A stretch of DNA of 64,000 nt from Bacteroidales bacterium (GTDB lineage: Bacteria; Bacteroidota; Bacteroidia; Bacteroidales; UBA932). The notes under the pieces are model-generated. The model saw only the letters and a list, made by a program, of their open reading frames with translations, did no database searches and had not been told where the DNA came from. The stretch's first letter is position 1, and the number at the start of each line of letters is the position of its first letter. This document shows, piece by piece, positions 40,921-50,457 of the stretch. The position numbers were made by a program, and so were the translations under genes. The stretch spans positions 1-64,000 of the forward strand of contig SUYY01000001.1 of assembly GCA_015060205.1 (NCBI GenBank). Reading direction: 5' to 3'.

Positions 40921-41400
40921 ATGAAAAGACTCTTATATATCATATTGACCGCATCTGCTGCTCTCATGGCGGCATCTTGCGAAAAGGCAGGCGAGAGCAT
41001 CAGCACACCTGCGGCACTGGATCCTTCGGTCATAGGCGAATGGCATCTGAGCAGAATGCTTGCTGAAGGCAACCTCATTGAAGACATGCCTGACGTATAT
41101 CTTGCCATCAACCCGGACGGCACATTCGAACTCTATCAGAAAAGCGGGACCCAGTCTCTGCGACATGACCGTTTCACAGGCACCTGCTACACTCAGGACG
41201 GTATTCTTTCCGGCGTATACAGCAACGGAGATGCATGGGGAAGCAAATGGGAATACGTCATGACATTGGACGGACTTCTTCTCAAGTCATTCAACATGCT
41301 CGAAGAGAATCTGTATGTAAAGACTGAGATACCTCGGGAAGTCAGGATCAATGCAAATGACGTAGTTGTCAAGTCTTACAGTACTGCTCCAATCCTTTAA
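40921..41400 (+). CDS. hypothetical lipoprotein
   Basis: MKRLLYIILTASAALMAASCEKAG; lipocalin-like small size. Confidence 0.7.
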   Translation: MKRLLYIILTASAALMAASCEKAGESISTPAALDPSVIGEWHLSRMLAEGNLIEDMPDVYLAINPDGTFELYQKSGTQSLRHDRFTGTCYTQDGILSGVYSNGDAWGSKWEYVMTLDGLLLKSFNMLEENLYVKTEIPREVRINANDVVVKSYSTAPIL

Positions 41401-41412
41401 AGCACACAGACC

Positions 41413-43011
41413 ATGAAAATGAAAAAAATCATATACGGCGTCCTTTCTGCAGCGATGCTTGTACTTGCCGGATGCGAGGAAAAGGCAGATTCTTCCAAGA
41501 ACGGGCAGGTGACCTTTACCGTAAGATACAGCGACCTGTCTTACAACTATGCCGTCATCAATGTAAAGCATGACGGTCCCGAAGACATCACATGGTACGG
41601 ATTCCTCACAGAGGATATAACAAAGAATGACTTCGAACTGTTCTATACCGAGTATACCAGACTCATGACCGAAGGTGAAATCTCCGGGCTGAAAAAGGAG
41701 ACTGAACGCAGCGTACTGCTTGAAGACCTGAAGGAAGACACCGAATACAAATATGTGGTGTTCGGATTGACAGAAAATGGAGAACTTTATGATAACGTAG
41801 GCATAAGCAGCATCGAATTCTCCACTCAGGTGAATGCTTACAGGATGACCCGTACAGAAGACTGGACCATCACTCATCTTGGACGAAATGAAGACAAGAG
41901 CAAGGAACTCATCGAAGTCAAGGCAAACAAAGGCGGACGCTTCGCATGGCAATATATAAAGAAGGAATCTGTAGAAGAGTTTGACAAAGAATATCCTGAC
42001 GGTTATGAACTCTGGGAAGATGGAACTTATATGGCTACTGTGAATGCAATAGAACTGTTTGCACTCGAACAGATATCCACGATACAGTACTACATCTCCA
42101 ACGGATACAAACTGGTAGACCTGACATATACCTACGAAGAGGATAAACCATTTGAACTCAGCAGACTCGGAAGCGGAGACTATTACATAATAGCATACGG
42201 ATTCAAGGGTGACGGTTCACATACCCAGACATACTCTGTCCAGGAAATCACGATAGAAGAGGAGCCTTCGACTCCAGAATATGAAAAATGGATAGGAACT
42301 TACACTTTCTCAGGTGAAGCGCTTGTGACTCTGGACAACGGAGAGGAAGTCCTTCAGACAAGAAACTACAATATAAGGATCGAGCATTTCGACAACAACT
42401 ACATGTACCGCGTGCACGGATGGGAATGTGGAGAGGATGTGAAGTATGACTGGGAAGAGGACATCATGCAGTTAAACAAGGAAGATGGAGAGTTTCTGGC
42501 ATTTCCGGCATACTACAAGGATGGAGATCTTGAAGTGCGCGAAAGCCCGATGACCTATATAACATTTGACGGCTACCAGACACTTGTGCTCGGAATCTAC
42601 GGATATGCCTACAACGAGGAAATGGATGAGGAGATCCCTGTAATTCTTGACGAAACTCCGATGGCCAGGGCAACCCCGGTTGCTGAAGGAGAGACCAGCA
42701 CCACACTTAACGGACTGCCTGCGGAATATACAGATGCAAACAATAAAAAGACAGAATGGGAATACTGCAAGATGGGCTATATAGCATGGAGCGAGACCAA
42801 TGGAGCATGGCAGACGATCAACCCGCCTATGAGGTTCCCTATCACCATCACAAAGGTATCTGACGAGGTTCCTGCGGGAGGTTCGCTTGAAATGAATCAG
42901 AACGGCGGAATGAAACTGTTCGGAACCAGGAAGATTTCGACTGACTTCCTGCAGAAGGATTTCAGCAGACTCGAAAAGATGAAGCCTGAAATATTCGAAA
43001 GACAACTATAA
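41413..43011 (+). CDS. hypothetical lipoprotein
   Basis: MKKIIYGVLSAAMLVLAGCEEK; 532 aa, end of the operon. Confidence 0.7.
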   Translation: MKMKKIIYGVLSAAMLVLAGCEEKADSSKNGQVTFTVRYSDLSYNYAVINVKHDGPEDITWYGFLTEDITKNDFELFYTEYTRLMTEGEISGLKKETERSVLLEDLKEDTEYKYVVFGLTENGELYDNVGISSIEFSTQVNAYRMTRTEDWTITHLGRNEDKSKELIEVKANKGGRFAWQYIKKESVEEFDKEYPDGYELWEDGTYMATVNAIELFALEQISTIQYYISNGYKLVDLTYTYEEDKPFELSRLGSGDYYIIAYGFKGDGSHTQTYSVQEITIEEEPSTPEYEKWIGTYTFSGEALVTLDNGEEVLQTRNYNIRIEHFDNNYMYRVHGWECGEDVKYDWEEDIMQLNKEDGEFLAFPAYYKDGDLEVRESPMTYITFDGYQTLVLGIYGYAYNEEMDEEIPVILDETPMARATPVAEGETSTTLNGLPAEYTDANNKKTEWEYCKMGYIAWSETNGAWQTINPPMRFPITITKVSDEVPAGGSLEMNQNGGMKLFGTRKISTDFLQKDFSRLEKMKPEIFERQL

Positions 43012-43106
43012 CATACATCTTACAGCAAAAGGGGGGTGACTAAAAAGTCTTTTATGACTCATAGAAGTCTATCTCTTCATACCTGTTCGCAGTTGCATTT
43101 AGGAAG

Positions 43107-43149
43107 CGTTTTCTGCAATCTCCTCATAATCAAGTGGTTGCAGAAAACG
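43107..43149. terminator. 12-bp inverted repeat downstream of the SusCD-protease operon
   Basis: CGTTTTCTGCAA / TTGCAGAAAACG followed by ATTCTTTT. Confidence 0.6.
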
Positions 43150-43271
43150 ATTCTTTTGGGTGTTATTCCATGTTCTTAATTTTCATAGTTTTAAATGTAT
43201 ACTTATTTTGGTAATTTGTAAAATTTTTACGAAATTTGCAAAATTATTTCTAAAAATATTAATAATATATC

Positions 43272-43394
43272 ATGGCCTGTATGCAACTTTATATTTATGA
43301 GTCTCCGGAAATACAGATTTTGGAGATAAATACGGAAGGTATTCTTTGTGGCAGTAACGAAATCGTTAATGAAAACGAGGGATATTGGGAGTAA
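43272..43394 (+). CDS. micro-ORF, 40 aa (family ...EGILCGSNEIVNENEGYWE)
   Basis: MACMQLYIYESPEIQILEINTEGILCGSNEIVNENEGYWE*; near-duplicate at 45230; below the ORF-track cutoff. Confidence 0.65.
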   Translation: MACMQLYIYESPEIQILEINTEGILCGSNEIVNENEGYWE

Positions 43395-43411
43395 TCTATT
43401 ATTTGGTCGAC

Positions 43412-45202
43412 ATGAAAAAGATAGTATTCGCACTTTTTGCTGCAGTATTCTTCTGCACCGCGTGTTTTGAGATCGAGCAGCCTTATGTATCTGATGAACA
43501 TACCGGACCTATACTCTCTGCTACAATAGAGCAGGAAGACTTGACAAAAACCATGTTGGATAATGGGAAAGTACTATGGTCTGCAAATGACAAGATTGCT
43601 GTTTTCCTGAAGTCAGCCACACCGAGCCAGTATGGAGTTCAGTCCTCATTCGTCGGCAAGCCTTATGCAGACTTTTCGAGCATGTCAAGTATTGTTTCTG
43701 GAAATGAGTGGGAACATGTTGTGGCTTTCTATCCGTTAAGCAGTTCTGTGACCGCTGAGCGAAATAATACTTACTACAAACTGAACATTACTTTACCTGC
43801 TGAACAACAGTATGTTGAAGGTAGTTTCGGAAACGGAGCATTTCCAATGGTGGCGTTAAGCGATGACTATAACCTGGAATTCAAGAATATATGTGGCGGT
43901 ATAAAACTTCAGTTGAAGGGTACCATGAAAGTAGCCTCTATAACTGTTACCGGTAACCGTAATGAGAAACTTTCAGGTAAGGCTGTATTGATCGCTTTTA
44001 TAAATGGTACGAATCCTTCTCTTACCATGGACGGTACCACTGCGTCTAACTCTGTAAGTCTGAATTGTGGTGCGGGTGTACAACTCAATGAAACCTCTGC
44101 GACAGAGTTCATCGTTGCCATACCTCCTATTACATTCTCGAATGGTTTTAGAGTGACCATAAAGGATACTGATGGAGCTGCTTATATCCTCAAAGCAACC
44201 AAGTCAAACACTATCAAGAGGTCTAGCATTCTCGTCATGCCGGAGAAGACGCTTGAGATATCAAGTATTGAAGACAACCTCAGCGGCTGGACAAATGTTT
44301 CGGGAAACTACGGTACTCTTCCTAATCATATCAAGATATTCAAATCGCCATCGACTCTTCAGGGAAGGAGTGCAAATGCATATATAGCAGTATCTGATCT
44401 CAGAAAAGGCGGAAGATGGGATGTATGGAGCGTAGAAGTTGACAGATCTGAAAACAACGGTGCTAACGGATGGCTTACATACAAGACAAACTTCAGTTTC
44501 TGCACACCAAGAACAATATACGACAGCGACTACTGGCAGAACCCTCCTGTAATCGTGAACGGCGGTTTCTTCTACTATGGCGATGACGGATATCGTTATT
44601 CGCAAAGTCTGGCCATCCGAAACGGAGATACTCAGAACCCACTGTCATACAACATCAATTACGAGAACAACGGTTCCACCCTTTGTTATCCGACACGCGG
44701 TGCATTCCTGGAGAAAGCAGACGGCACCTTTGACGCTTGCTGGACATACGTGAACTTCACATGGTATGAGCACTTCGTATATCCGGATCCAGCACCTGCA
44801 AACAACACCAAACAGCCAACTCTTAATTATCCTGCAGGCGGCAACTATTTCGCTGCAAAGACCGGTATCGGCGGAGGTCCGGTGCTGATCCGTAACGGCG
44901 AGGTCAAGAACACTTGGTCAGCCGAAATGCTATCAGGAATCAATCCTACAGGAACTGAGCCAAGAACTGCAGTTGGTGTAACCGCAAACAGAGAGGTTGT
45001 ACTCTTCGTATGTCAGGGTCGCGGTACTTACGATGGTTACACAACTGGAGAGGTGGCAAACATCCTCCGTAACATAGGTTGCGTCGAGGCGATCAACCTT
45101 GACGGTGGAGGATCGACATGCATGCTCGTGAACGGCTATCCGGTATTCACCCCATCAGACGGTTCGCAGAGAGCCGTTGCAAGTACTGTGATGGTTTATT
45201 AA
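43412..45202 (+). CDS. lipoprotein with N-terminal TKT-type module and C-terminal phosphodiester glycosidase domain
   Basis: ALFAAVFFCTACFEIEQ; EQEDLTKTMLDNGKVLW; RTAVGVTANREVVLFVCQGRG...INLDGGGSTCMLVNG (NAGPA/DUF2233-like). Confidence 0.8.
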   Translation: MKKIVFALFAAVFFCTACFEIEQPYVSDEHTGPILSATIEQEDLTKTMLDNGKVLWSANDKIAVFLKSATPSQYGVQSSFVGKPYADFSSMSSIVSGNEWEHVVAFYPLSSSVTAERNNTYYKLNITLPAEQQYVEGSFGNGAFPMVALSDDYNLEFKNICGGIKLQLKGTMKVASITVTGNRNEKLSGKAVLIAFINGTNPSLTMDGTTASNSVSLNCGAGVQLNETSATEFIVAIPPITFSNGFRVTIKDTDGAAYILKATKSNTIKRSSILVMPEKTLEISSIEDNLSGWTNVSGNYGTLPNHIKIFKSPSTLQGRSANAYIAVSDLRKGGRWDVWSVEVDRSENNGANGWLTYKTNFSFCTPRTIYDSDYWQNPPVIVNGGFFYYGDDGYRYSQSLAIRNGDTQNPLSYNINYENNGSTLCYPTRGAFLEKADGTFDACWTYVNFTWYEHFVYPDPAPANNTKQPTLNYPAGGNYFAAKTGIGGGPVLIRNGEVKNTWSAEMLSGINPTGTEPRTAVGVTANREVVLFVCQGRGTYDGYTTGEVANILRNIGCVEAINLDGGGSTCMLVNGYPVFTPSDGSQRAVASTVMVY

Positions 45203-45229
45203 ACATATATATCTAAATCTATTTCTATA

Positions 45230-45346
45230 ATGGGAACTATTCATTGTTATGAGACTCCGGAGACGACAATTCTGGAGATAGAGCCAGAAGGAATTTTTTG
45301 TGGCAGTAATGAAATCGTTGATGAAAACGAGGGATATTGGGAGTAA
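45230..45346 (+). CDS. micro-ORF, 38 aa (family ...EGIFCGSNEIVDENEGYWE)
   Basis: MGTIHCYETPETTILEIEPEGIFCGSNEIVDENEGYWE*; near-duplicate of 43272-43394. Confidence 0.65.
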   Translation: MGTIHCYETPETTILEIEPEGIFCGSNEIVDENEGYWE

Positions 45347-45364
45347 TGTATTAATTTGAAAGTT

Positions 45365-46954
45365 ATGAAGAAGATTATATTCTCATCTTTACTTGCAGCA
45401 TTGACATTTGCAGCATGTCAGGAGATAGAACAGGCGGCTCCTGAAACATCGAAAACACCTGCTCCTGAGTATCTCATTCTTAAAGGTACTGTCGAGCAGA
45501 GCGATTTGACCAAGACTACACTGAGTGAGGATAACGAAGTACTCTGGTATGCCGGGGACTGTATCGCTACCTTCCTGAAGTCAGCGACCTTGAATATGTA
45601 TCAGACAACAGACAGGGATGCCGGCAAAAGTTACTCGGAGTTTGAGTATATCCTCTCAGGCGACAAGGTCCTCGGAGAGGATTGGGACCACATCGTGGCC
45701 TACTATCCATACAGCAAGGATGTAGAATGTGCCAAGGCTGACGGCTCATACGCCCTTGATGTCGAACTTCCCGCAACTCAATACCACCGCTCTAACAGTT
45801 TCGGATTAGGCGCATTCCCGATGGTAGCAGTCGGTGAGGATACTGACCTCAGATTCAGAAATGTATGCGGTGCCATCAAACTTGAGTTCAAGGGTGATGT
45901 GTCTATCAAGGATGTTACGATAATAGGTAACAAGAACGAAAAACTCTCAGGTCCGGCTGTTGTGACTGCACTTCCTGACTATGGCATCCCTACCATCAAG
46001 ATGGCGGAGAATGCATCAACATCCGTTACCATGACATGCGACGAAGGCTGGGGAGAATTGCAGAGTGGCGATCTCGTTCTCAGCAATCAGAACATCTTCA
46101 TCATCACTGTCCCTCCTGTAGAGTTCAAGGAAGGCTTCACTGTTACAGTGACCGATTCACAGGGCAAGACCTACACCATCACTACGAAAAGATCAAATAC
46201 AGTATTAAGATCGAGTATACTTGTAATGCCTGCTATCGAATTGCCAGAGAAATGTGATTATGTTGATGAGTGGGGAAACAACCTTGGCCAGGGAATCGAA
46301 ATTGACGGAACCATCTGGGCTCCGGTCAACTGCGGCTATCACCCTACAGACTTCAAATACGGCAAACTCTATCAGTGGGGTAGAAAATATGGTCAGGGAT
46401 ATTCTTCCGATGGTGTGACTCCTTCTTTCCAGAATGGACCGGTATCATTGGCTCAAGGCCAGTCAACTGAGAATGAAAACTGCTTCTTTATAGTATCTTC
46501 GCCAACAACAGCCACTAAATACAGCTGGTTGAATGTAGATAACAGAACAGTATGGAACAGCGGTACAGATGCTGCACCTGTAAAGACACAATATGATCCT
46601 TGTCCTAAAGGATGGCGAGTTCCGACTAATGCAGAACTTACTTCATTGAACAGCAATAAGTCATCATGGTCAGAAGACAATACAGGTCTGTCCGGAATCT
46701 GGTTTAGTGGCAAAACTGCTTATTCTGAAGAAGCCAACAGGATTTTCCTGCCTGCCGGAGGACGTCGAACCAGTCTTAAAGGAGATGCTGAAGAAAGGGA
46801 AGACAGAGGATATTACTGGTCTTCTCAGGCATATGACAGCAAATATGTTATCGACGGCATGATGCTCCTTCTCGTAAATAGGGAAACCAACATTGCAGCA
46901 ATCTCTCATGCCGGTCGTAGTGCTGCACACTCTGTCCGTTGTGTTCAGGAGTAG
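45365..46954 (+). CDS. lipoprotein with the same N-terminal TKT-type module and a C-terminal FISUMP-like domain
   Basis: SLLAALTFAACQEIEQ; EQSDLTKTTLSEDNEVLW; IDGTIWAPVNCGY...YGKLYQWGRKYGQGY...DPCPKGWRVPTNAELTSL...YYWSSQAY...SVRCVQE. Confidence 0.82.
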   Translation: MKKIIFSSLLAALTFAACQEIEQAAPETSKTPAPEYLILKGTVEQSDLTKTTLSEDNEVLWYAGDCIATFLKSATLNMYQTTDRDAGKSYSEFEYILSGDKVLGEDWDHIVAYYPYSKDVECAKADGSYALDVELPATQYHRSNSFGLGAFPMVAVGEDTDLRFRNVCGAIKLEFKGDVSIKDVTIIGNKNEKLSGPAVVTALPDYGIPTIKMAENASTSVTMTCDEGWGELQSGDLVLSNQNIFIITVPPVEFKEGFTVTVTDSQGKTYTITTKRSNTVLRSSILVMPAIELPEKCDYVDEWGNNLGQGIEIDGTIWAPVNCGYHPTDFKYGKLYQWGRKYGQGYSSDGVTPSFQNGPVSLAQGQSTENENCFFIVSSPTTATKYSWLNVDNRTVWNSGTDAAPVKTQYDPCPKGWRVPTNAELTSLNSNKSSWSEDNTGLSGIWFSGKTAYSEEANRIFLPAGGRRTSLKGDAEEREDRGYYWSSQAYDSKYVIDGMMLLLVNRETNIAAISHAGRSAAHSVRCVQE

Positions 46955-47121
46955 ATTATTATTCGACCTATGACAGTGAAATTGTTTTCTATCCGTCACA
47001 GGAAGTGCAACTGATTTTAAAGGCTTTCAGGAAATTTGACCTGAGAGCCTTTAATTTTTATTATATTCTCCTTGAAAATGGGACCACATTGGACGGTTTA
47101 GTTACCTTGCCAGGGTAAACA

Positions 47122-47193
47122 CCACTACAGAGTGGATGAAGACGGCCTCCGCGACGAAGTCGTGGGAGGGATGGAGTCGGAACTTGTTCCGAC
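47122..47193. repeat. three consecutive short hairpins in the intergenic region
   Basis: CCACT-acag-AGTGG; CCTCCGCGAC-gaa-GTCGTGGGAGG; GTCGGAACTTGTTCCGAC. Confidence 0.6.
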
Positions 47194-47240
47194 GAACCAA
47201 GCCAAACTTATCCCACCGTCACTGTCGTCATATATAAATG

Positions 47241-47276
47241 AAAAAGGAGATGACCAAGTAGTCACCCCCTTTTATT
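47241..47276. terminator. terminator-like inverted repeat downstream of the ROK gene
   Basis: AAAAAGGAGATGAC...GTCACCCCCTTTTATT (imperfect stem). Confidence 0.6.
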
Positions 47277-47293
47277 ATGGTATCCGGTAACGG

Positions 47294-48250
47294 TTAGAGT
47301 TCCCAGGCAAGGGCAGATGCGCCGAGGATGGCAGCATCAGACTCCTTGAGTTGTGAGAACACGATCTTCACCTTATCCTTCCACAATGAGAGGACATTCT
47401 CGTTCATGGCCTCTTCCATAGGTGCAAGGAGGAATTCCTTAGCCCTTGCAAGACCACCGAAGAGTACGATTGCCTCAGGGGCGCTGAATGCGATGAAGTC
47501 AGCGAATGAACGACCGAGGATTCTACCTGTGAAGTCAAATATCTTGAGAGCAAGTTTATCTCCATCCTTGGCAGCGTCATAGACGTCCTTGGAAGCGATT
47601 GAATCAAGGTTTCTGAGTACAGAAGGTTCATCTGAAAGTTCAAGCCATTCACGTGCCGTACGCGCTACACCCATTGCCGAGCAGTATGCCTCGAGACATC
47701 CTGTCTTTCCGCAGTTGCAGTAGCGTCCGTTGTTGCGCACAGCAGCAGTATGACCAAGTTCACCTGCGAAGCCGTCGTGACCGTAAACCACTTCACCGTT
47801 GATTACAATACCGGAACCTACTCCTGTACCGAGAGTGATCATGATGAAGTTCTTCATGCCTCTTGCAGCACCATAGGTCATTTCACCTACTGCAGCAGCA
47901 TTAGCATCGTTTGTAAGTGCGACAGGAAGACCTTCCATAGCCTCTGAAAGAAGTTTTGCAAACTCCACCTTGCAACGGCCCCAACGAAGATTCGGAGCGT
48001 TCTCGATTGTACCCGTATAGTAGTTACCGTTAGGAGCACCTACTCCGATTCCTCTTACAAGTCCTTCTACGCCAGCCTCCTTGATGACCTTGCGTACAGC
48101 CTCAGCGAGTTCTGCGATGAACAGAGCGATATCCTCATATGTATCCGTACGGATAACTGTCTGCGCCAGAACTGTTCCTCTGGCATCAACTACACCGATT
48201 TTCGAGGTCTGACCTCCTACGTCTATACCGACTACGTATGTTGAATCCAT
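47294..48250 (-). CDS. ROK family protein (glucokinase-like)
   Basis: GIDVGGQTSKIGVVD; ITLGTGVGSGIVINGEVVYG...GELGHTAAVRNNGRYCNCGKTGCLEAYCS. Confidence 0.92.
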   Translation of the reverse strand: MDSTYVVGIDVGGQTSKIGVVDARGTVLAQTVIRTDTYEDIALFIAELAEAVRKVIKEAGVEGLVRGIGVGAPNGNYYTGTIENAPNLRWGRCKVEFAKLLSEAMEGLPVALTNDANAAAVGEMTYGAARGMKNFIMITLGTGVGSGIVINGEVVYGHDGFAGELGHTAAVRNNGRYCNCGKTGCLEAYCSAMGVARTAREWLELSDEPSVLRNLDSIASKDVYDAAKDGDKLALKIFDFTGRILGRSFADFIAFSAPEAIVLFGGLARAKEFLLAPMEEAMNENVLSLWKDKVKIVFSQLKESDAAILGASALAWEL

Positions 48251-48262
48251 GATATATAAAGA

Positions 48263-49513
48263 TTATTTGTTAGTTTTTGAACCGATAAGTGCAAACCAGA
48301 GGATGTATGCAAGGGCAGCGATGAGCACCCAGTAACTGTTGATATAACCGGCAGCGTCAGCGACAGCACCCTGTACAAGCGGAACGATACCGCCACCCAT
48401 CACCATCACCATGAACAGGCCTGAAGCGATTGAAGTATATTTTCCGAGACCCTCTACTGCAAGATTGAAGATAGCGCCCCACATTACAGAAGTACAGAGA
48501 CCGCAGACCACGAAGAAGAGGATCGCTACAGGAACTTCTGTTCCAAGAAGAGCGACCTTCCATGCTGAAGGGAGGAACATTCCAAGAAGAAGGAATATAA
48601 TACCCGCTGAACTTACGCTCACCATCATCGTACGGCTTGAAACCTTACCTCCGATAGCACCTGCTACCAGACGTCCGCAGAGCATGAGGAACCAGTAGGC
48701 ACCTACGAGTGTACCTGCAACTCCGGCAGCGATTCCAAGACCGTCAGCAGATGTCATGTAAAGGTTTGCCACGTTAGGAATACCTACCTCGATACCCACA
48801 TAAAGGAAGATTGCGATTACACCGAACACGAGATTCTTGTGCGAAATAGCACCCTTGATGCTTTCCATCGTGCTTTCCTTCTTTACATTTCCTTCTGCTG
48901 CTGCAGCCTCAAGTTCAGGCTCCGGAATATGAGAGAAGAAAATGATGATGAAAGCAAGTGCAAAGATAGCCATTGCTATGAAGAGAGCAGGGTTTACGTC
49001 AGCAACCTGAGTCTTCTCTGTAACCTCACCGATAAGATAACCTGCAAGAACAGGAACGATTGTAGCGGCGAGAGAGTTGAGGGAGCCGCCAAGTTGGATA
49101 AGTTGGTTACCCTTGTTTCCACCACCACCGAGGGTGTTAAGCATAGGGTTCACGACTGTATTGAGCATACACATTGAGAATCCTGAAACGAATGCTCCGA
49201 GAAGGTAGATTGCAAAACTGCTGAATACACCTGAAAGGTAAGAGATTCCGACACCTATGAATCCTACAGTCACCGCTGCAAGAGAAGTGAATTTGTAACC
49301 CTTGCCCTTGAGAAGGAATCCTGCAGGAAGTCCCATGAAGGCATATGCGATGAAGTTCGCTGCATTACCGAGTTGGGACATGAGGTTTGTGGCTCCGAAC
49401 TGAGCCTTTGCGATAATACCCATTGGGTTCTGAAGTCCTGTCACGAACGAAATCATTGCAAAAAGGAAGAACATGATTCCGATTGCCAGAACATTGCCTT
49501 TGTTTTTGTTCAT
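48263..49513 (-). CDS. MFS sugar transporter (FucP / glucose-galactose type)
   Basis: 416 aa, 12 TM; FLFAMISFVTGLQNPMGIIAKAQFG. Confidence 0.85.
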   Translation of the reverse strand: MNKNKGNVLAIGIMFFLFAMISFVTGLQNPMGIIAKAQFGATNLMSQLGNAANFIAYAFMGLPAGFLLKGKGYKFTSLAAVTVGFIGVGISYLSGVFSSFAIYLLGAFVSGFSMCMLNTVVNPMLNTLGGGGNKGNQLIQLGGSLNSLAATIVPVLAGYLIGEVTEKTQVADVNPALFIAMAIFALAFIIIFFSHIPEPELEAAAAEGNVKKESTMESIKGAISHKNLVFGVIAIFLYVGIEVGIPNVANLYMTSADGLGIAAGVAGTLVGAYWFLMLCGRLVAGAIGGKVSSRTMMVSVSSAGIIFLLLGMFLPSAWKVALLGTEVPVAILFFVVCGLCTSVMWGAIFNLAVEGLGKYTSIASGLFMVMVMGGGIVPLVQGAVADAAGYINSYWVLIAALAYILWFALIGSKTNK

Positions 49514-49604
49514 TGCTTTTGTGTTTTATGTGTTAATAATTTCTGAAGTCAGTTCAAAAACGGGTCTAATATACGAATAATTTTCCATTCAGAGACCATA
49601 TGAC

Positions 49605-49642
49605 AAAAAAATAGCATGGTCCCCTCCCCAAGGGACCATGCT
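49605..49642 (-). terminator. minus-strand intrinsic terminator in the leader of the MFS-ROK operon
   Basis: On the minus strand: AGCATGGTCCC-ttggggagg-GGACCATGCT then ATTTTTTT. Plus-strand arms 49613-49623 / 49632-49642 next to A-run 49605-49611. Confidence 0.8.
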
Positions 49643-49694
49643 GTATATAAAACGAACTTAACAAATAGACACGAAAAAATTCTGATGTCTGGTA

Positions 49695-49725
49695 CAAAGG
49701 TAATGATTTAAAATTAACTTCCAAA
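49695..49725 (-). promoter_or_regulatory. Bacteroidetes-type promoter TTTG-N19-TACCTTTG driving the MFS leader
   Basis: Plus-strand CAAAGGTA 49695-49702, 19-bp spacer, CAAA 49722-49725. Confidence 0.75.
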
Positions 49726-49843
49726 TTTTTGCTAAAGATTTTAAAACATTTTCTACAAATCCGTACAATTTGACGCCAAACACGCGAATAATGATTTCAA
49801 GTGACATTCGACTATATAAATATATTGTATATCTTTGCAGCCT

Positions 49844-50452
49844 ATGAACTTACGAAGGATATTTTTGAGTCTGACCGCGATTTTTGCATGCACTGCGGCT
49901 ATGGCATCGGATGGCGACAAGGTCATCAAGGGATTTTCAGGAGGAATGATGGTACACACAGGATACCAGTTCGGAGGAGACAACCCATACGGATTGAATT
50001 TCAGCAATGCGACTTTCGGAATAGGAGGATGCGCGAAACTTCGGTTCACGGAGCACTTCCGGACAGGTTTTGAAGGATATTTCTCAATAGCCCCTACCAA
50101 AAGAGGCGTGGAGAGCGGCAGTCACAACAAATTGTTCTGGACAGGCGCTCTGGCTGACTGGATCTGGCAGACAGGAAAATTCTACCCCTATGTGGGTGCT
50201 ACTGTCGGAGGAGGAATGGAAACGGCTCTTTACATGTTCGAGGGAGACAAGCACGACTGGATTCCTGAAGGCAATGCAGTGCTCAACAAGAAACCGTTCT
50301 TCGCTTTCGATCCGTTCGTTGGAGTGGAATATGCCGTCGGAAAGGCCCTGCGACTCACACTCAAGGCCGACTGGATGATTGCAATCAACTCAGACGGACT
50401 CAACAGACCACAAGGTCCGCGTATCTATTTCGGATTCATTTTCGCCCACTGA
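49844..50452 (+). CDS. outer-membrane beta-barrel protein
   Basis: Signal peptide MNLRRIFLSLTAIFACTAAMA; Gly/aromatic-rich barrel pattern. Confidence 0.72.
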   Translation: MNLRRIFLSLTAIFACTAAMASDGDKVIKGFSGGMMVHTGYQFGGDNPYGLNFSNATFGIGGCAKLRFTEHFRTGFEGYFSIAPTKRGVESGSHNKLFWTGALADWIWQTGKFYPYVGATVGGGMETALYMFEGDKHDWIPEGNAVLNKKPFFAFDPFVGVEYAVGKALRLTLKADWMIAINSDGLNRPQGPRIYFGFIFAH

Positions 50453-50457
50453 CGGGA

